From NCBI GenBank assembly GCA_963978905.1, contig OZ022260.1, positions 6,623,725-6,687,724 on the forward strand: 64,000 nucleotides of DNA. Reading direction: 5' to 3'. A program made the position numbers and the translations under genes. Each line of letters begins with the position of its first letter. Positions within the stretch are counted from its first letter, which is position 1. Under the pieces are notes generated by a model. That model searched no databases. It was given only the letters and a program-made list of their open reading frames with translations, and had not been told where the DNA came from. Positions 1 through 11,816 of this stretch are shown here, piece by piece. The stretch comes from Trichostrongylus colubriformis. Taxonomy: Eukaryota; Nematoda; Chromadorea; Rhabditida; Trichostrongylidae.

Positions 1-20
1 AGCTGAGTTAAGGTGAAGGT

Positions 21-94
21 GGTGTCGGTAGTGTAATGGATTGGCACATATCCCCGAAAAGGATGAAGTGCGGGTTCGAGTCCCGTCCGGAACC
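21..94 (+). pseudogene. tRNA-like sequence (tRNA pseudogene or tRNA-derived SINE)
   Basis: A 74-nt stretch folds roughly like a tRNA. It has a 7-nt acceptor strand GGTGTCG facing CGGAACC with one or two mismatches, an anticodon-like stem around the loop CCGAAAA, and a clear T arm GCGGG-TTCGAGT-CCCGT. The loop would place GAA (Phe) at the anticodon, but position 33 is C instead of the nearly universal U and the D arm is weak. A decayed tRNA or the head of a tRNA-derived SINE is therefore more likely than a working gene. Confidence 0.35.
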
Positions 95-3000
95 GAAGCT
101 TTTGCCCATAACTCAGCATCCTTGTAGTAATGTTTTGTACTTATGAATGACGCTAACAACAAAACACCTCTTTTCGTTCTCCTCCCTATTCCTATTTCCA
201 AACACTTTCAATCACATTGCTTGGAGCTGGCTCTCTTCTTTGAAGGAAAATGCATTCACTGAATCAAATATTAGCCGGCCGTAAGCCTTTGTCAGCACAC
301 CCACACAGCAGGGGGTCGAATAGCTTCGAATGGAATTCAAATGCACCATGAAATGATTATTGACATCATTTTTAATATCATCGACTGTCTGCCACAAACT
401 CCAACCCCGATGGAAAGCCAGTCTTTACTCGGCAGAAAATCTCTATACTCCGTGGAAACTCGAACTGAGTTCATTACCCTAATCAATGGATGGTTGATGG
501 CTGTCACAACTAAGATTACGCTGTTAACTGAATGACAAGGCATAGAAAATCCTTTCAGAAAGTTGCACCAATCTTTACTAACAGGTCGAAAACGTTAAGG
601 AACAGGGATTCAAGTACTGAGTTGATAGTGCTCGAGAATGAGTCTATAAAAGCATTAACGCTGTAGAATGACCCCGGAGACGTGAAAGAAAACAGAATTC
701 GAGGAAAAGCATCCATGGAAATAGGTTTTACTGGGATTGTTCTCTGAAGAAGACGCTCCCGGTTGAGCCTATGAAGCTATCAATAACCGACTGGGAGAAA
801 CCAATATTGCAGTGCGCGGTTTGCGCAATGCATAAGAACAGCTCGGTGTCTTTCAGAATTATTCGCAAGCAGCTGTGAGTAACGCTTGCTCGCATCGACA
901 AAATTAGCTGCTCGGAGAAATCTCCGTGGCACTCAATTGAGCGCTCTACGAATAAGGAGGGTGTAACAGACAACATCTTCTCCCTGGCCAGATGGGATAT
1001 GAAATCAGAAATCGGAAACTGATCCCTCATTGGAACGGTGAGCTTCAAAAGGGACACGAAAGTAACAAAAACTGAGGAGTTCAGGCGAAAAATGAATCGG
1101 CAACACTTGCGAATTCATTTCGCATCACGAGCTTCACCAGATTCTTCATACATTTGACATATGTACATACATCAGGTGCATGTATCTACACACGCGAGAA
1201 TCGAAATAACACGGTGTGAGTAAAATGGATGTGGAATATGGGGCCGAAAGCAACGGACGGGAGGAGCGGAGCCGCTCCGAGATCGATGGGCGCCGCCGCC
1301 CGTGAGAGTACGACGGCACAGCGTCCAACTGCTGATGGTGTTGCCCCTTTTAACAAAGCTCACTGCTTTCCAAAATTCCGCATTTGATGCATTTCGTCTA
1401 ATACCGTGAAAGCACGCGAACTTTCCGCCAAAGCTTTTCATCGCTTTATCGCCTTCTACCCTAACTCAGAGCTCAAGTCCAACTCATAACTCTATTCACC
1501 GTGGTTGATCACTTTCGACTATGTTCTAAGTACATCGAATGATGTGGAGCGATGCCCTGTTTTTCGACGAAGACCACATTACCCATGCCAGGCTACTTCA
1601 TTTAGATCCGAATTTACTGAAGTAGATTCTAACCGACGTCAGTTCACCTTCTCTGTTCTGCTCTAGCCTTTTTCCTCACGCTGAGAATGACACATAACGA
1701 ATACTTGAGGGATGTAAGGCAGCACAACGTCATGACAGAGACACTGATAGTGAAAGAAGTTTGTCTCCTACGTGGTGGCTGGAGACAGGAGATTTGCAAG
1801 TTAAATTTGCATGCTTGAATGATTTGTTTCAACGTTACGAATCGCACTTGACGCAGACTGCAAATTACGAATGTAGTGTGGGAAAGCTATATCAGAATGA
1901 GATAGAAGGCTCCCTTCACCATTATTCCTAGTTTCTCAGAAACACCGGAAAAGGTGAATAGGCAGATTGTGGGAAATGAAAGCAAGGATGCTCAGCAGTG
2001 TTACGGTAGACGCATCACGAGCTGAAATATAACCGCAAAAAAAAACAGATAAATAGGAACACAAGAATCATCTTCTCATTCGCCTCTCCCTGCATCACTA
2101 GTCAGTGAGAGATGCAGACTGGCGAGGGGTTAAATCAGCCGACCGCAACGTTGTCCCACCCGCGGCGACGACTCTCCCAGCGCATGAATGGCAACGCGAC
2201 TCGCAGTGCGGCGGGATCGTGATAATACCCAAGCCGCGCTTTTTCCTGCGAGTTTCGCCACACATCACCTTTTCCGAACGGGAATAATGAGAGCACATGC
2301 ACTTCGTGTTCTCACTTTCTCTTTACCCCTCATGGCGCCTTCCATCCTAACTCATACTATTTGATCCATACACGCTCTATGAGTCTGCGCGGAGGAGAGA
2401 GGTTCCGGGTGACGATGATGAGTTACACGAGAATAATTAGAGAGTAAAATGGTAAGATGAGATCTAATCAGGACCGCAGTGTTCCCCACAATTCCATGGA
2501 AAGCTTCATCGGGCGTTTTATTCAAATCCAGTAGGAATCATTCAAAAAAAAAAAACTAGGAAAAGCAAACTTGCCGTTTTGCTCCTCTCAAAAAGAACAA
2601 AGTGAACAGAGAATAAACCATACTCCCACAAAAGAACCCCCTTTGAGGAGTCCCATTTACTTTGCAAGGTTATATTAAATTGAAAAGCATGAGTCCAAGT
2701 ACAAGTAAAGGTCACATAATCTCGGGGGGGGGGGGGGGGGGGGGAGACGCGCAACTTTGCGTCGACGTCGAGGCTCCTTTCCCTTCCTAGGCATAGGCTA
2801 AAATTGGTATCCCCTCCTCACATGAGCAATCGAATGAAACCAACAAGGCTTAACCAGCTTCTCTGAGCACCTTTTAAAGCTTATTCCGAGGAATGGCTCA
2901 CAGAACTTGGGAGCTCAAATTTACTAAATGAAAATCCAAATTCCCTAGGGACCGCTATATAGTTATGATAAGTAGCACAACAACAAAAGAGCAATCGAAG

Positions 3001-4258
3001 TAGAACAGGAGGAACAAAAACGGAACATAAACGTGAACTAGGCAAATCGCATTCCCACACGCGAATATGTATAAACAAAATATTCTCTTTTTCTTTCGCA
3101 AAGGCACTTATCACAAATTTTGAGCGCATGTTTCTGCAAACATGCATAGAACCAATATACGTCATAGCTTGTAAAATTGCTCAATTTCGATTTTTAAGTT
3201 TCAAGAGGAGTTGGAATTATCACCAGAAAAAGTCAGCGCACAATGTACTTCACAGACTTCTAGTTTTCAGCGAGTTTAACTTGAATAAAGATCAAATCGA
3301 GAAAGATTGTTGATAAGTAAGAACACCAAAAAGAAGGAGCGTAAAAAGCAATTTCAAAATCACCACCAAGAAGTGCAATTTCGTATTCACGATTGCAATA
3401 GCAACTTTTGAAGAAAAATCAAAGAAAATAACATAGAAACCTTACCGTTTCGATCATATCATGGCCAAAAAGGCGATGAAGGGAATTTCAGAAGATGAAG
3501 CCACTTCAAGCATGACCTGAATCCTCAAATAGATATTAGCGAAAACAAGCTCGACGATGCTTTTGAAATATCGAAGACGCAATCAACTTACGAACAGAAG
3601 TAACTCCCCGGCATAACAATAATTTAATAAAGGAACATGTGAAAACAATGGGAAAGTCAATAGGAAACCCGTTCGCACGCCAATCAATCGATCACAACCA
3701 GCTTGCGCTTTTTAATCGAACGAGTTTACAACGGACGCTAAAACAAAGGTCTATCGTTGTACTGCCAGTGTAACGTCAACGGTAATTTTCACCGCCCAGT
3801 GTGACCCCCCCCAGGCGACCAAATACGAACCCCCTTTTTGATCTACACTCCCAGTAACTGTTGCCGGATTGCATAGTTGCAGTGTGTTTTATTGCTATAT
3901 TCATATCCTTTCCTGAACAAAAATGTTTATTTTACATTTTGACACACGGATTTGCTGTGAAATACCTTTTGCTTCTTATCTGCTTATCTATAATTTAGGT
4001 ACGACCCCCCCCCACTCTTCTATTCAGTCATATATGACCCCTCCCCCCTGTCGAGGGATTCTGGACTCTCGGTGTACCTTGGCGTCAGTTTCAACTTTGA
4101 GAGCCTCCCGCTTTAACCGGAAATATCCCTAAAAATTCATTGGACTACGTTATGACATGTAGGGAGTGTTGAAGTTACCGTCTGTTTTCCTCTTTGCTGG
4201 AGTTGTCTGTCCAATAGCAAAAACGATGAGCTTAAAAAAAGCTGAAGTACTAGCTATA

Positions 4259-4421
4259 CTCCATTTCGGAGAGCCTGATAAGACGTGGCCTACGGACATG
4301 TGTGAGTGGTGAGCGTAAGAGTACCAGGCGAGAGTGAGGGTGTGCTGCTGGGTGAGAGAGTTTGATACGCTCTCACCCAAGTCCGTAGGCCACGCACTAT
4401 TAGGCGCTCCGAAATGGACTG
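4259..4421. mobile_element. TA-flanked MITE, family A copy 1
   Basis: The ends are inverted repeats: CTCCATTTCGGAGAGCCTGA at the left and the matching complement ending GCTCCGAAATGGACTG at the right. Both ends are flanked by TA, the target duplication typical of Tc1/mariner-type elements. The arms continue inward through GTGGCCTACGGAC. The core carries no open frame. Related copies lie at 27655-27785 and 38121-38386, so this is a dispersed non-autonomous family. Confidence 0.75.
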
Positions 4422-4524
4422 TAGTGTAAAGTGAAGTGTACCTGAGTCATTCCCTGTGCTAACAGTGAGGTTCTGCCCCATTCGGAATCCTGCGAATCAC
4501 GGCTACTTCTCAGAAAGGGTGTAT

Positions 4525-4832
4525 GTCGTTTGGCGCGGCCCTTGCAGCTAATTTCCCAATGGGGCGCATGGACAGTCTAGACTCTCCCAGACTTACCTAA
4601 GCCTTTTTAGGGGAGGAGCTTTGGCAGTGCCCCATTGGCATATTAGCTCCAAGGGGCCGCGCCAAACGACCGTCTCCCCTCAGGGGTGTATGTCGTTTAC
4701 CTAAGCGACTTACTAAGCTCCTCCCCTAAAAAGGCTTAGACTTACCTAAGCCTTTTTAGGGGAGGAGCTTTGGCAGTGCCCCATTGGCATATTAGCTCCA
4801 AGGGGCCGCGCCAAACGACCGTCTCCCCTCAG
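4525..4832. repeat. inverted repeat with a 95-bp perfect tandem duplication
   Basis: An arm reading GTCGTTTGGCGCGGCC faces its complement GGGGCCGCGCCAAACGAC. The 95-bp block at 4589-4683 recurs identically at 4738-4832, offset by 149 bp. Between the copies, CTCCTCCCCTAAAAAGGCTT forms a perfect hairpin with the start of the second copy. It looks like a foldback MITE that has partly duplicated itself. Confidence 0.75.
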
Positions 4833-5001
4833 AAACGGTGGCCGCTTCGCAGCCGCACGCTCTCTTAGCACACATTGCGTCCAGTCTTATTCTGTGTTCA
4901 CGACTATATATTCACATTGCAACTATGAGACAAAAAATTACTTGCCGCATTTGCAGATTCTTAAGGCTCTTTTCTTCTTTTTCTGAGGAAATCCTATCTT
5001 G

Positions 5002-7064
5002 ATGGTGGAGAGAACTTTGCCAGAGGGGTTAGTTTGATGTTCCAGCTTTTTTTCTTCTTACTCTACTTTTACACACATTTTTGTTTGTAGGATCTCTCGT
5101 TTTGTTCTTGGATGTTTACATATACGGTTTGTTTCAGCATAGAAATTCACCCAACGGCGATTGTATGCCGCGAAGCAACACTGGAAGGCTCTGTACGCAT
5201 AGGAGCTGGTACTGTAGTGCATCCATTCGCTGTGATCAAAGCCACCAATGGACCCATAATCATTGGAGAAAATAACATCATCGAGGACCGCAGTCTCATT
5301 GAAAATATGTGAGCGCTTACCTTTCAGTCTTCACCTTGGTCCATTGATATTGAGTCCGTATGATGTGGTAACTCAATAATCAGTTGCGGGCTATCCGTCA
5401 TGTAGGCACCCGGCTTGAATCAGTTCCATGGCAGCGCAAAAATTCAGCGAAAAAAAGGGAGTAAGTCAGAGCGTGTCGTTATTTGCCCATACGCAATTAG
5501 TGATATCTGAAAACAGTCTAACTGCTCCCTTAGGGACTTGGCGCGATCGAGTAAACCTTATACGGATTGCCAGAGTTATCTTGCCGAAAAATGGTTATTG
5601 CAGTGTGCTATCGCAGTAGGGGGGACATATTATAAAATGATGCTCTGCATATTAAGGCTGATATTTTTGCCTAGGACTTACTGGAAGAAGGAAGAGTTCT
5701 TTTGCTTCTAGGCTTTGGTGAAAATAATGTCCATAGTGGGATGCCCCTCCTCTCATAGCGATACCACATACTACAGACCTCAAACGTTCCATTTCGAGGT
5801 TTATAGACCGAGTATTGTTATCAAGCTGATAGAACAGCACTTTACTTGCCACCCTGATTTTTTCTAAATTTTACCACATATTTTTCATATTATTTGCTAT
5901 ATGATCAAGAGCCACTACTGAACCAGTGCCTCACAGGTGTTGTCTCGCATTTTAGGATAATTTGATGCATGTATATCATTGTCGAATTCAGAATTTCGAA
6001 CACTTTTTCACATCATGCGAGAAACATTTGATGACGTTGGTGCTTCAAGATATTCTACATTTATCGTGGAAAACTGTCCTATTATGCCAATTGTGTAAGA
6101 AAGCCAGCCATTTAGTACATATGAAACCTCTTAGGCATTAACATATTGTCTTTATCACGTCCAATATGTAAAGTTGGCCCGATGAAGCAAGCGGATCACA
6201 CCGAATGGCACCAGAGCATCACTTTGGTATTAATAAGTTTTAATAAAGTTAGCAGAACCGTTTGCAACCTCGTGCCCAATGTAGAGTGCTAGTCTGTATT
6301 CATACTTGAGGTGACTGCCTGTGCGATTAACGCAACCGCAGCATCAACCCTGCAAACACGTTGGCGCCACCGCGCTTCCCGACATGAACAACGGTCACGA
6401 TCGGCTGTTGCCCGTTGAGGGGCTTGCGTTGCGGTAAAGTATGGATGCACGCTTCTTTTTTTTTTTGCAAGGCGGAAATCTGAGAAACACTTGTAACATT
6501 AACATATTTCCAGATTGGAAGAAGGCGACAAACTGATGGAAATAGGAGATCAAAATGTCATCGAAGTCGGAGCAGGTCAGTGTTCACAGGTTTTTCTATC
6601 AACAAAACCCTGTATTGAGGGCTAGAGCTTCTAAACAACCACGCATAATTACAAAATAGCTAGTAACTCCACGCTATGCATTTTCTTTCTTTAGTTAATG
6701 ATTCACATTTTTTAGTAATTTCGTATTTTTCCAGTGATTTACGCTCCACGAATTGGCAACAACAATGTGTTGCACGTGCAATGTGAAGTTGGTCCGAATA
6801 GTTGCGTAAGCAATGGCTGTTCCGTGGGAGTGCGATGTAAACTACTCGTCAAGGAAACTTTACCCGAACGAACTGTGATTTATGGGAAATGGAATGAACG
6901 ACGAGTGGCCAACGATAATCCACCTGTACGTCTGCCGCTTTGCCAAGTTATCGTGGCAAACTACCAACTTTAAAATTGTGCTTTTTCAGGTTCCTCAAGG
7001 TCAACTTGAAGTATTACGAAGATTACTACCATCCTATCACTATCTTCAAAAATCGAAAGCATAG
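5002..7064 (+). CDS. DCTN6: dynactin subunit 6 (p27)
   Basis: Dynactin p27 sits in the pointed-end complex of dynactin and helps dynein-dynactin choose cargo along microtubules. Exons: 5002-5027, 5138-5308, 6514-6575, 6735-6925, 6990-7064, totalling 525 nt (174 aa; human about 190). The protein shows the left-handed beta-helix hexapeptide pattern of this family: IEIHPTAIVC, GSVRIGAGTVVHPFAVI, GPIIIGENNIIEDRSLIEN, EIGDQNVIEVGA and APRIGNNNVLHVQCEVG, ending with VIYGKWNERR. The first exon (MVERTLPEG) was chosen because its donor gives the right phase. It is short, so the start is less certain than the rest. Intron 3 is 1.2 kb. An AATAAA follows the stop near 7096. The gene converges on RPF2 with 102 bp between stop codons. 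Confidence 0.9.
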
Positions 7065-7166
7065 ATACACTATGGGTCTAAAATATGTATTCATTTAATA
7101 AATCCTGTAATATGATTCAATAGCAACCATTAACAACATAACAATCAACAAACAACAACAAGCGAT
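7065..7166. other. overlapping 3' ends of DCTN6 and RPF2
   Basis: Only 102 bp separate the two convergent stop codons. An AATAAA on the plus strand near 7096 serves DCTN6. On the minus strand the poly(A) signal of RPF2 is not canonical. The two mRNAs probably share or overlap their 3' UTRs. Confidence 0.6.
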
Positions 7167-10144
7167 TTACTCCTCCATATCCTCTCCTTCACCACTGTCA
7201 TCTTCATAGCCTTCATCTGAGCCCTCTCCTGAGTCCTCCCGGTCCGCTGTTTGTGACGATGACGACTGCTCACCGTTGGATTTTTTGAGAGCCTTGACTT
7301 TTCTGAAATGCACAGGGTAAAAATAGTGGTCTGGTGGCTTTGTAAATTCAACATTTGGGCATTTTCAAAAACCAAACCAATGCACTTGGAGGCGTTTCAC
7401 TAATACACTCACGCGCAAGCACTCGGATCTCACATAATGCTTTGAAACATAACTTTTAAACAAACAAAGGGACGGTTATCAGGACCACTACTGGCTTTAC
7501 ATAAGGCTGCGTTACACTGAACTTCAATTGAAACAGTGCCATCGGCCAATGGATTACTTTGATAGCTAACTCAAATTCTCAAGGCAGAAAAAATAATACC
7601 CCTAACTGTGTTTAAAGATATCGATAGGGATTTTGGGTTATTTACAGGAATGGAAGTAGATTTGCTGATTAGTGCAGCAGTATAGAAGGAACGGAACGCA
7701 TAAAACGACCAAAAAACCGAGGAATTTGACCCTCTTTCTACCACGGCCTTTCATCGAGAACGTGCATTCTCGCCTTCTGCATACTGAAGGGGAGTGCTTG
7801 GATTTGAGATTCCCTGTCGATATCAAATGAAATCGCCATGCTCCGTTCCATTCGAATTAGCAAAATGGAATAGAAGGTATACCTTGTTTGGATGGCGTCA
7901 GTGTTTTGTTTTCCAAGATGAACTCGAGCAAGTTGATTACCGAAGACGTCTTCGGACATATTCTTTCGACGTTTCGACTAAAAATTAAAAATTATCCGAC
8001 AGAGGTCTATTGACTTAACCTGAAAAAGTGATTCGCTAATGACAGTTCCATTATTACACCTCATAAGTCCCAGTTATAATGAAAATCACTAAAAGAAATG
8101 AAAAAAACGAAAGAACCAGTCTTCGCATACGTTGTGAAGGCATGAAGGTATTACACTGTACCAATCACTGCTTTTGTTGCTTTTTTTCACGCCGATCTGT
8201 GGCGCAATTTTAGCTTAGAACTAATAAAACTGGAATGAAGTAAAAAAAAAGTAGGCGTGACATACCATAAGTGCCTTTGGCTTCCTGCATGCCGCCTTAT
8301 ACAAACTGTCACTGGCGAGTTTCGTGCGATCTACTTTAAAATCTATGGATGGACCCATCTCAAGAAGCTCTATCCTCGGAACATTGGTAGCGCTTTTCAT
8401 CAATAACACTCTAAAAGATGGAGATGAAATATGCATTCAAAAGCAACTGGAGCCAAATGAAGGGTTCGCCCAAGAAGAGTCAGAACCTGCGAATAGAATG
8501 CAAAAAAATAACCTGTAGACCCTCATATAGATCATGTTCTCTTTGGCTGTGAACGATATGAAAGACTCCAGTCCCTCCAAACGGATCTGAAGAAAAGTTT
8601 GCCATTAAATGCGAAAAAGAATGAAACGAGAGCTACGTGATTGTGTGGTAAGAAATAAGCGTAGCCAATAATTTATCAGAAAATACCATTTCAACAGTTG
8701 GCCCTTTGAAGAAATCAACTAGTATATTTCCTATCCTTTTCATAGTGGGATCTGATTCGAATTCGGTACCTTCCAAGCACAAACATGGCTTCGTGCCTAG
8801 CGGCACCTTAGGAGTCTAAAAGGAACAATGAGCACCGTACAAGTGAGCTGAAATATCAGAAGTCTTACTTCGAAATCTCGAGCAGATTTGAATTTCACTA
8901 TACTGAGATCAACCATGTCGAGGATATGACCGTCATGAGTACGACCAAAGATCAAGCTGCTCGGACGTTTCTTTGTGGAAGAGCCAAAGAGGAACAGCGA
9001 TGAGTCGTATTTGTCCACAAACTTCTCAATAGGCGTTTCATCATCGAAAATATGAAATGGGTTGTGCCTGTAAAAAGATATTTTGCTCAGACTGCAATAG
9101 ATGTGATTTAAAAATCGAGAATCCAAAACACTCCCAAAAATACAGCAGACGAGGCGGCATTTGTATAATCCGACCATAATTTGGAAGATAAGCAAGACTC
9201 GCACAATGACCTTAGCATGAGAGAAAAGGGGTGTGTGCAGCTGTGACGGAGAATCGCTCCGCGGCGTTTCACTCGCGGCGGCAGCAGTACAACTTGCGAA
9301 TCGATTGCTCTTGGGAGCCCGGCGGAGCGTCACCTCTCCGCTTCCACCCATGCCACACTGCCTCGCTTGAAGGCTGCCATGCCCTGCCACTGGCACTCGC
9401 ACCCGCCGCGCCGCTCGCCGCGGGCGGCCACGCGATTTTCCGTCATATCCTCACACACCCAAAGTAACGTAGCGAAGGCGCCCTAAAGTCTTGACCAGCG
9501 CTGCGGTAAGCAATTTTTTTGAGAAATACGAGGCGACAGCACCGAATCCAATCCCCTATTGTTGCATAGTACATTGATCTTTTGATAGCTTTTTCAGAGA
9601 AACCTCATCGGCCAGGAAACAGTGAAAGGTGAAGTTTCATGAGGGTTACTTCAGGTAAATTTCAGAAATATACGACCCATCCCCTTTTTTCCTACCCAAA
9701 CTACGACGATCAACCATGAGAATTTCTCAAACCATGCTTGACCCTGCCTACAACTCCCGAAAAGAAATTGGTAGAAAGTCTTGAAATAGATGAACTCAAA
9801 GTTAATATAAGCTCAAAAGCCCTCTACTACCTTGTTTCGATTGTCAAACCCATTTTTCATATCCCAAATAGCGCCACTTTTGGTCAAGTAGAAAGCAAAA
9901 GTGAATGCAATTAATTTCTTCTAAAAACGGAATAGACGGTTGAAGAAGAAATCGAACCATACCTTTTCAGTTGCCGAACAAGAGGCTTTTTCAGCATATA
10001 AATATCCAGCAATGCATCTACCACAGTCTGATTCGTTTTTGAACCTTTCACGATGAGTGCGCTCTTGTCATTTTCAACCGTTTTCGGAGCACGATCGTCT
10101 AGCACACGTTTTCCCTTCCGTGTTTTGACTTTATTGACCCGCAT
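7167..10144 (-). CDS. RPF2: ribosome production factor 2 (Brix-domain protein)
   Basis: RPF2 works with RRS1 in the nucleolus to load the 5S RNP onto the pre-60S ribosome. Exons in gene order: 9963-10144, 8869-9067, 8687-8815, 8513-8586, 8266-8410, 7883-7977, 7167-7302, totalling 960 nt (319 aa; human 306). Family hallmarks in order are ALLDIYMLKKP, FDDETPIEKFVDKYDSSLF, FGSSTKKRPSSLIFGRTHDG, LVDFFKGPTVEM, IRLEGLESFISF, PRIELLEMGPSIDF and SEDVFGNQLARVHLGKQ. The start ATG lies 3 nt behind a ttatttcag acceptor, probably a spliced-leader site. The last exon adds a Ser/Asp/Glu-rich acidic tail. Intron 1 (9068-9962) carries a MITE. Conserved residues look intact. Confidence 0.93.
9228..9460. mobile_element. 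MITE family B (GTGTGTGCAG termini), in RPF2 intron 1
   Basis: The left end reads GGGGTGTGTGCAGCTGTGAC and the right end is its approximate complement (ATATCCTCACACACCC). Inward the arms carry GGCGTTTCACTCGCGGCGG and, on the other side, CGCGCCGCTCGCCGCGGGCG. The centre shares a CTTCCACCCATGCCACACTG core with copies at 37327-37553 and 54403-54655. No transposase is present. Confidence 0.75.
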
Positions 10145-10400
10145 ACTCTGAAATAAACAGCGTAATTCAAAGCATTTGCCAGAAGAGAAAACGGGTCGAA
10201 TAAGAACGACAGCACTAAGCATCGATAGGATTAGTTCAGAAATTGAACCTAAACCATGAGTTCGAAATTATTTGTGAGTTGTGTGGTTGTTCATAGCCAT
10301 TGCTTGCTTCCTTTGTGAAATTCTTATTATACTTTCCTACTTAAAAGTATTTCTCGAATATCTGACAATGCCGTCCGAGATTGATCAGTTAATGTCAGAC

Positions 10401-10842
10401 TTAGGCTGTTATACCGTGCGGACCGTCCGGACCGGTCCGACCGGCCGGTCCGACCGGTCCGGACGTGCCGCACGGTCCACACGATAGAATTGTCGCAATG
10501 TTGCAGACCACGACGCACGCTACAGTAATTGCGCGCGCACTACCCAGCTTTTGAATATTCGGTGCATCTCTGTATTGTGCCTCAATTTTTTTCGTTTCGT
10601 TTGGGATTGCGTGTAAGTGTAACATGTTTATTTATTTGTTGTTTTACATGACGTGTTTTCGTTTCCGAAGTTGTTTCCGAAGCTTCCAAAAGCTGGGTAG
10701 TGCGCGCGCAACTACTGTAGCGTGCGTCGTGGTCTGCAATTTTGCGATAATTCTATCGTGTGGACCATGCGGACCATCCGGACCGGTAGGACCGGCCGGT
10801 GCGACCGGTCCGGACGGTCCGCACGGTATAACCTCAGCCTAA
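10401..10842. repeat. 440-bp palindrome with GC-rich 9-bp tandem repeats in its arms
   Basis: The left arm (10401-10556) starts TTAGGCTGTTATACCGTGCG, and the right arm (10687-10842) ends with its complement. Each arm holds about five units related to GGACCGGTC, followed by a shared segment with GACCACGACGCACGCTACAG. The loop, about 10557-10686, is AT-rich. The element has no coding frame of its own; frames through the GC units mimic collagen Gly-X-Y by accident. Confidence 0.8.
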
Positions 10843-10960
10843 TACACTAGATCTAAAATATCTCAATTGGACAGATAATTAATCATTGTGATACAACACG
10901 TACTGGTATGATGACGTTAGCAATGTATTGATTTCAGAGAAAGAAACAAGTAAATTTGCC

Positions 10961-11390
10961 GGCGCTACTGGAGTTGGGGGGGGCCACTCGACAAAAGCAT
11001 AAGTTGCCCCCAATTTCTGTTTATAGGCACTCTCAAGGTTATTTTATGCCTAGATACAGCTAACTAACTGAAAAAAACAATCAAACTATTCCTCCATCAG
11101 AATATAACGAGAAATTCACTTCAACTAGACTAAACAACCACTTACGCATATTCGCCTAAGCCTTGGGGAAGGAGATTCCCTTTCCCTAGGCTTAGGCGAA
11201 TATGCGTAAGTGGTTGTTTAGTCTAGTTGAAGTGAATTTCTCGTTATATTTTGATGGAGGAATAGTTTGATTGTTTTTTCAGTTAGTTAGCTGTATCTAG
11301 GCATAAAATAACCTTGAGAGTGCCTATAAACAGAAATTGGGGGCAACTTATGCTTTTGTCGAGTGGCCCCCCCCCAACTCCAGTAGCGCC
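10961..11390. repeat. 430-bp near-perfect palindrome
   Basis: The left arm from GGCGCTACTGGAGTTGGGG and the right arm ending CCCCAACTCCAGTAGCGCC match over roughly 205 bp each with very few differences. The centre, near 11160-11190, is CCTTGGGGAAGGAG and TCCCTTTCCCTAGG. The high arm identity points to recent insertion or gene conversion between arms. No open frame is seen. Confidence 0.85.
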
Positions 11391-11816
11391 GTTGAGGATC
11401 TGACCACGTTGGCCGCCCCGTACCCAAAGAAACACACGCCAACGAGCTATCCGGATGAAAACCTAGAAATTATCGGAACAGTTACGAGACCACTTTACTA
11501 GAAATATCACAGTCTTTGTAAAATAAAATGAAATGCGCAAGGAACTTCCCAAATCCAAAACAAAATCTTCAGAAGCGCGGTTTCAAATGTAATAACCGCG
11601 ACGTACGCACTGTCATTCAATTGACGTCTACCCATGTCATAGACGCAATGTCCGTTGTTTCATGGAGTTGTAATTGTCGGTGTTCTATTTTTTTCATCTT
11701 TGAATGTTTTTCGAGGTTCTAGCGCTGTTTTCGAGGCTTTTTGTTCAGTGGAATTACAATGTTGAATGCTGTTTAGTTTCTGTTCGGCACCAACCCTTCT
11801 AAACTACGCTTTCAAA

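Larger units (their letters stand above)
1..5001. other. gene-poor left flank
   Basis: No open reading frame here has a recognisable domain or a chain of in-phase exons. The longest, a 109-codon frame on the minus strand at 728-1057, has no family resemblance I know and no convincing splice partners. The stretch holds a tRNA-like sequence at its start, a long G run near 2725, a TA-flanked inverted-repeat element at 4259-4421 and a duplicated inverted-repeat block at 4525-4832. It probably contains the upstream region of the DCTN6 gene. Confidence 0.5.
10145..11816. other. spacer between RPF2 and SF3B6, dominated by two palindromes
   Basis: No gene is visible. The two divergent genes' upstream regions are separated by two large inverted repeats (10401-10842 and 10961-11390). 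The remaining single-copy sequence, about 11.40-11.82 kb, presumably holds the SF3B6 promoter, but I see no recognisable motif. Confidence 0.6.

Noticed and set aside
8797..9402. A single 201-codon minus-strand protein
   Set aside because: It fuses an RPF2 exon (8869-9067) with intron and MITE sequence; splice sites at both exon ends separate them.
10624..10842. Possible collagen fragment (Gly-X-Y repeats)
   Set aside because: The frame runs through 9-bp tandem units of a palindrome; the opposite arm gives similar frames on both strands, and there is no exon context.
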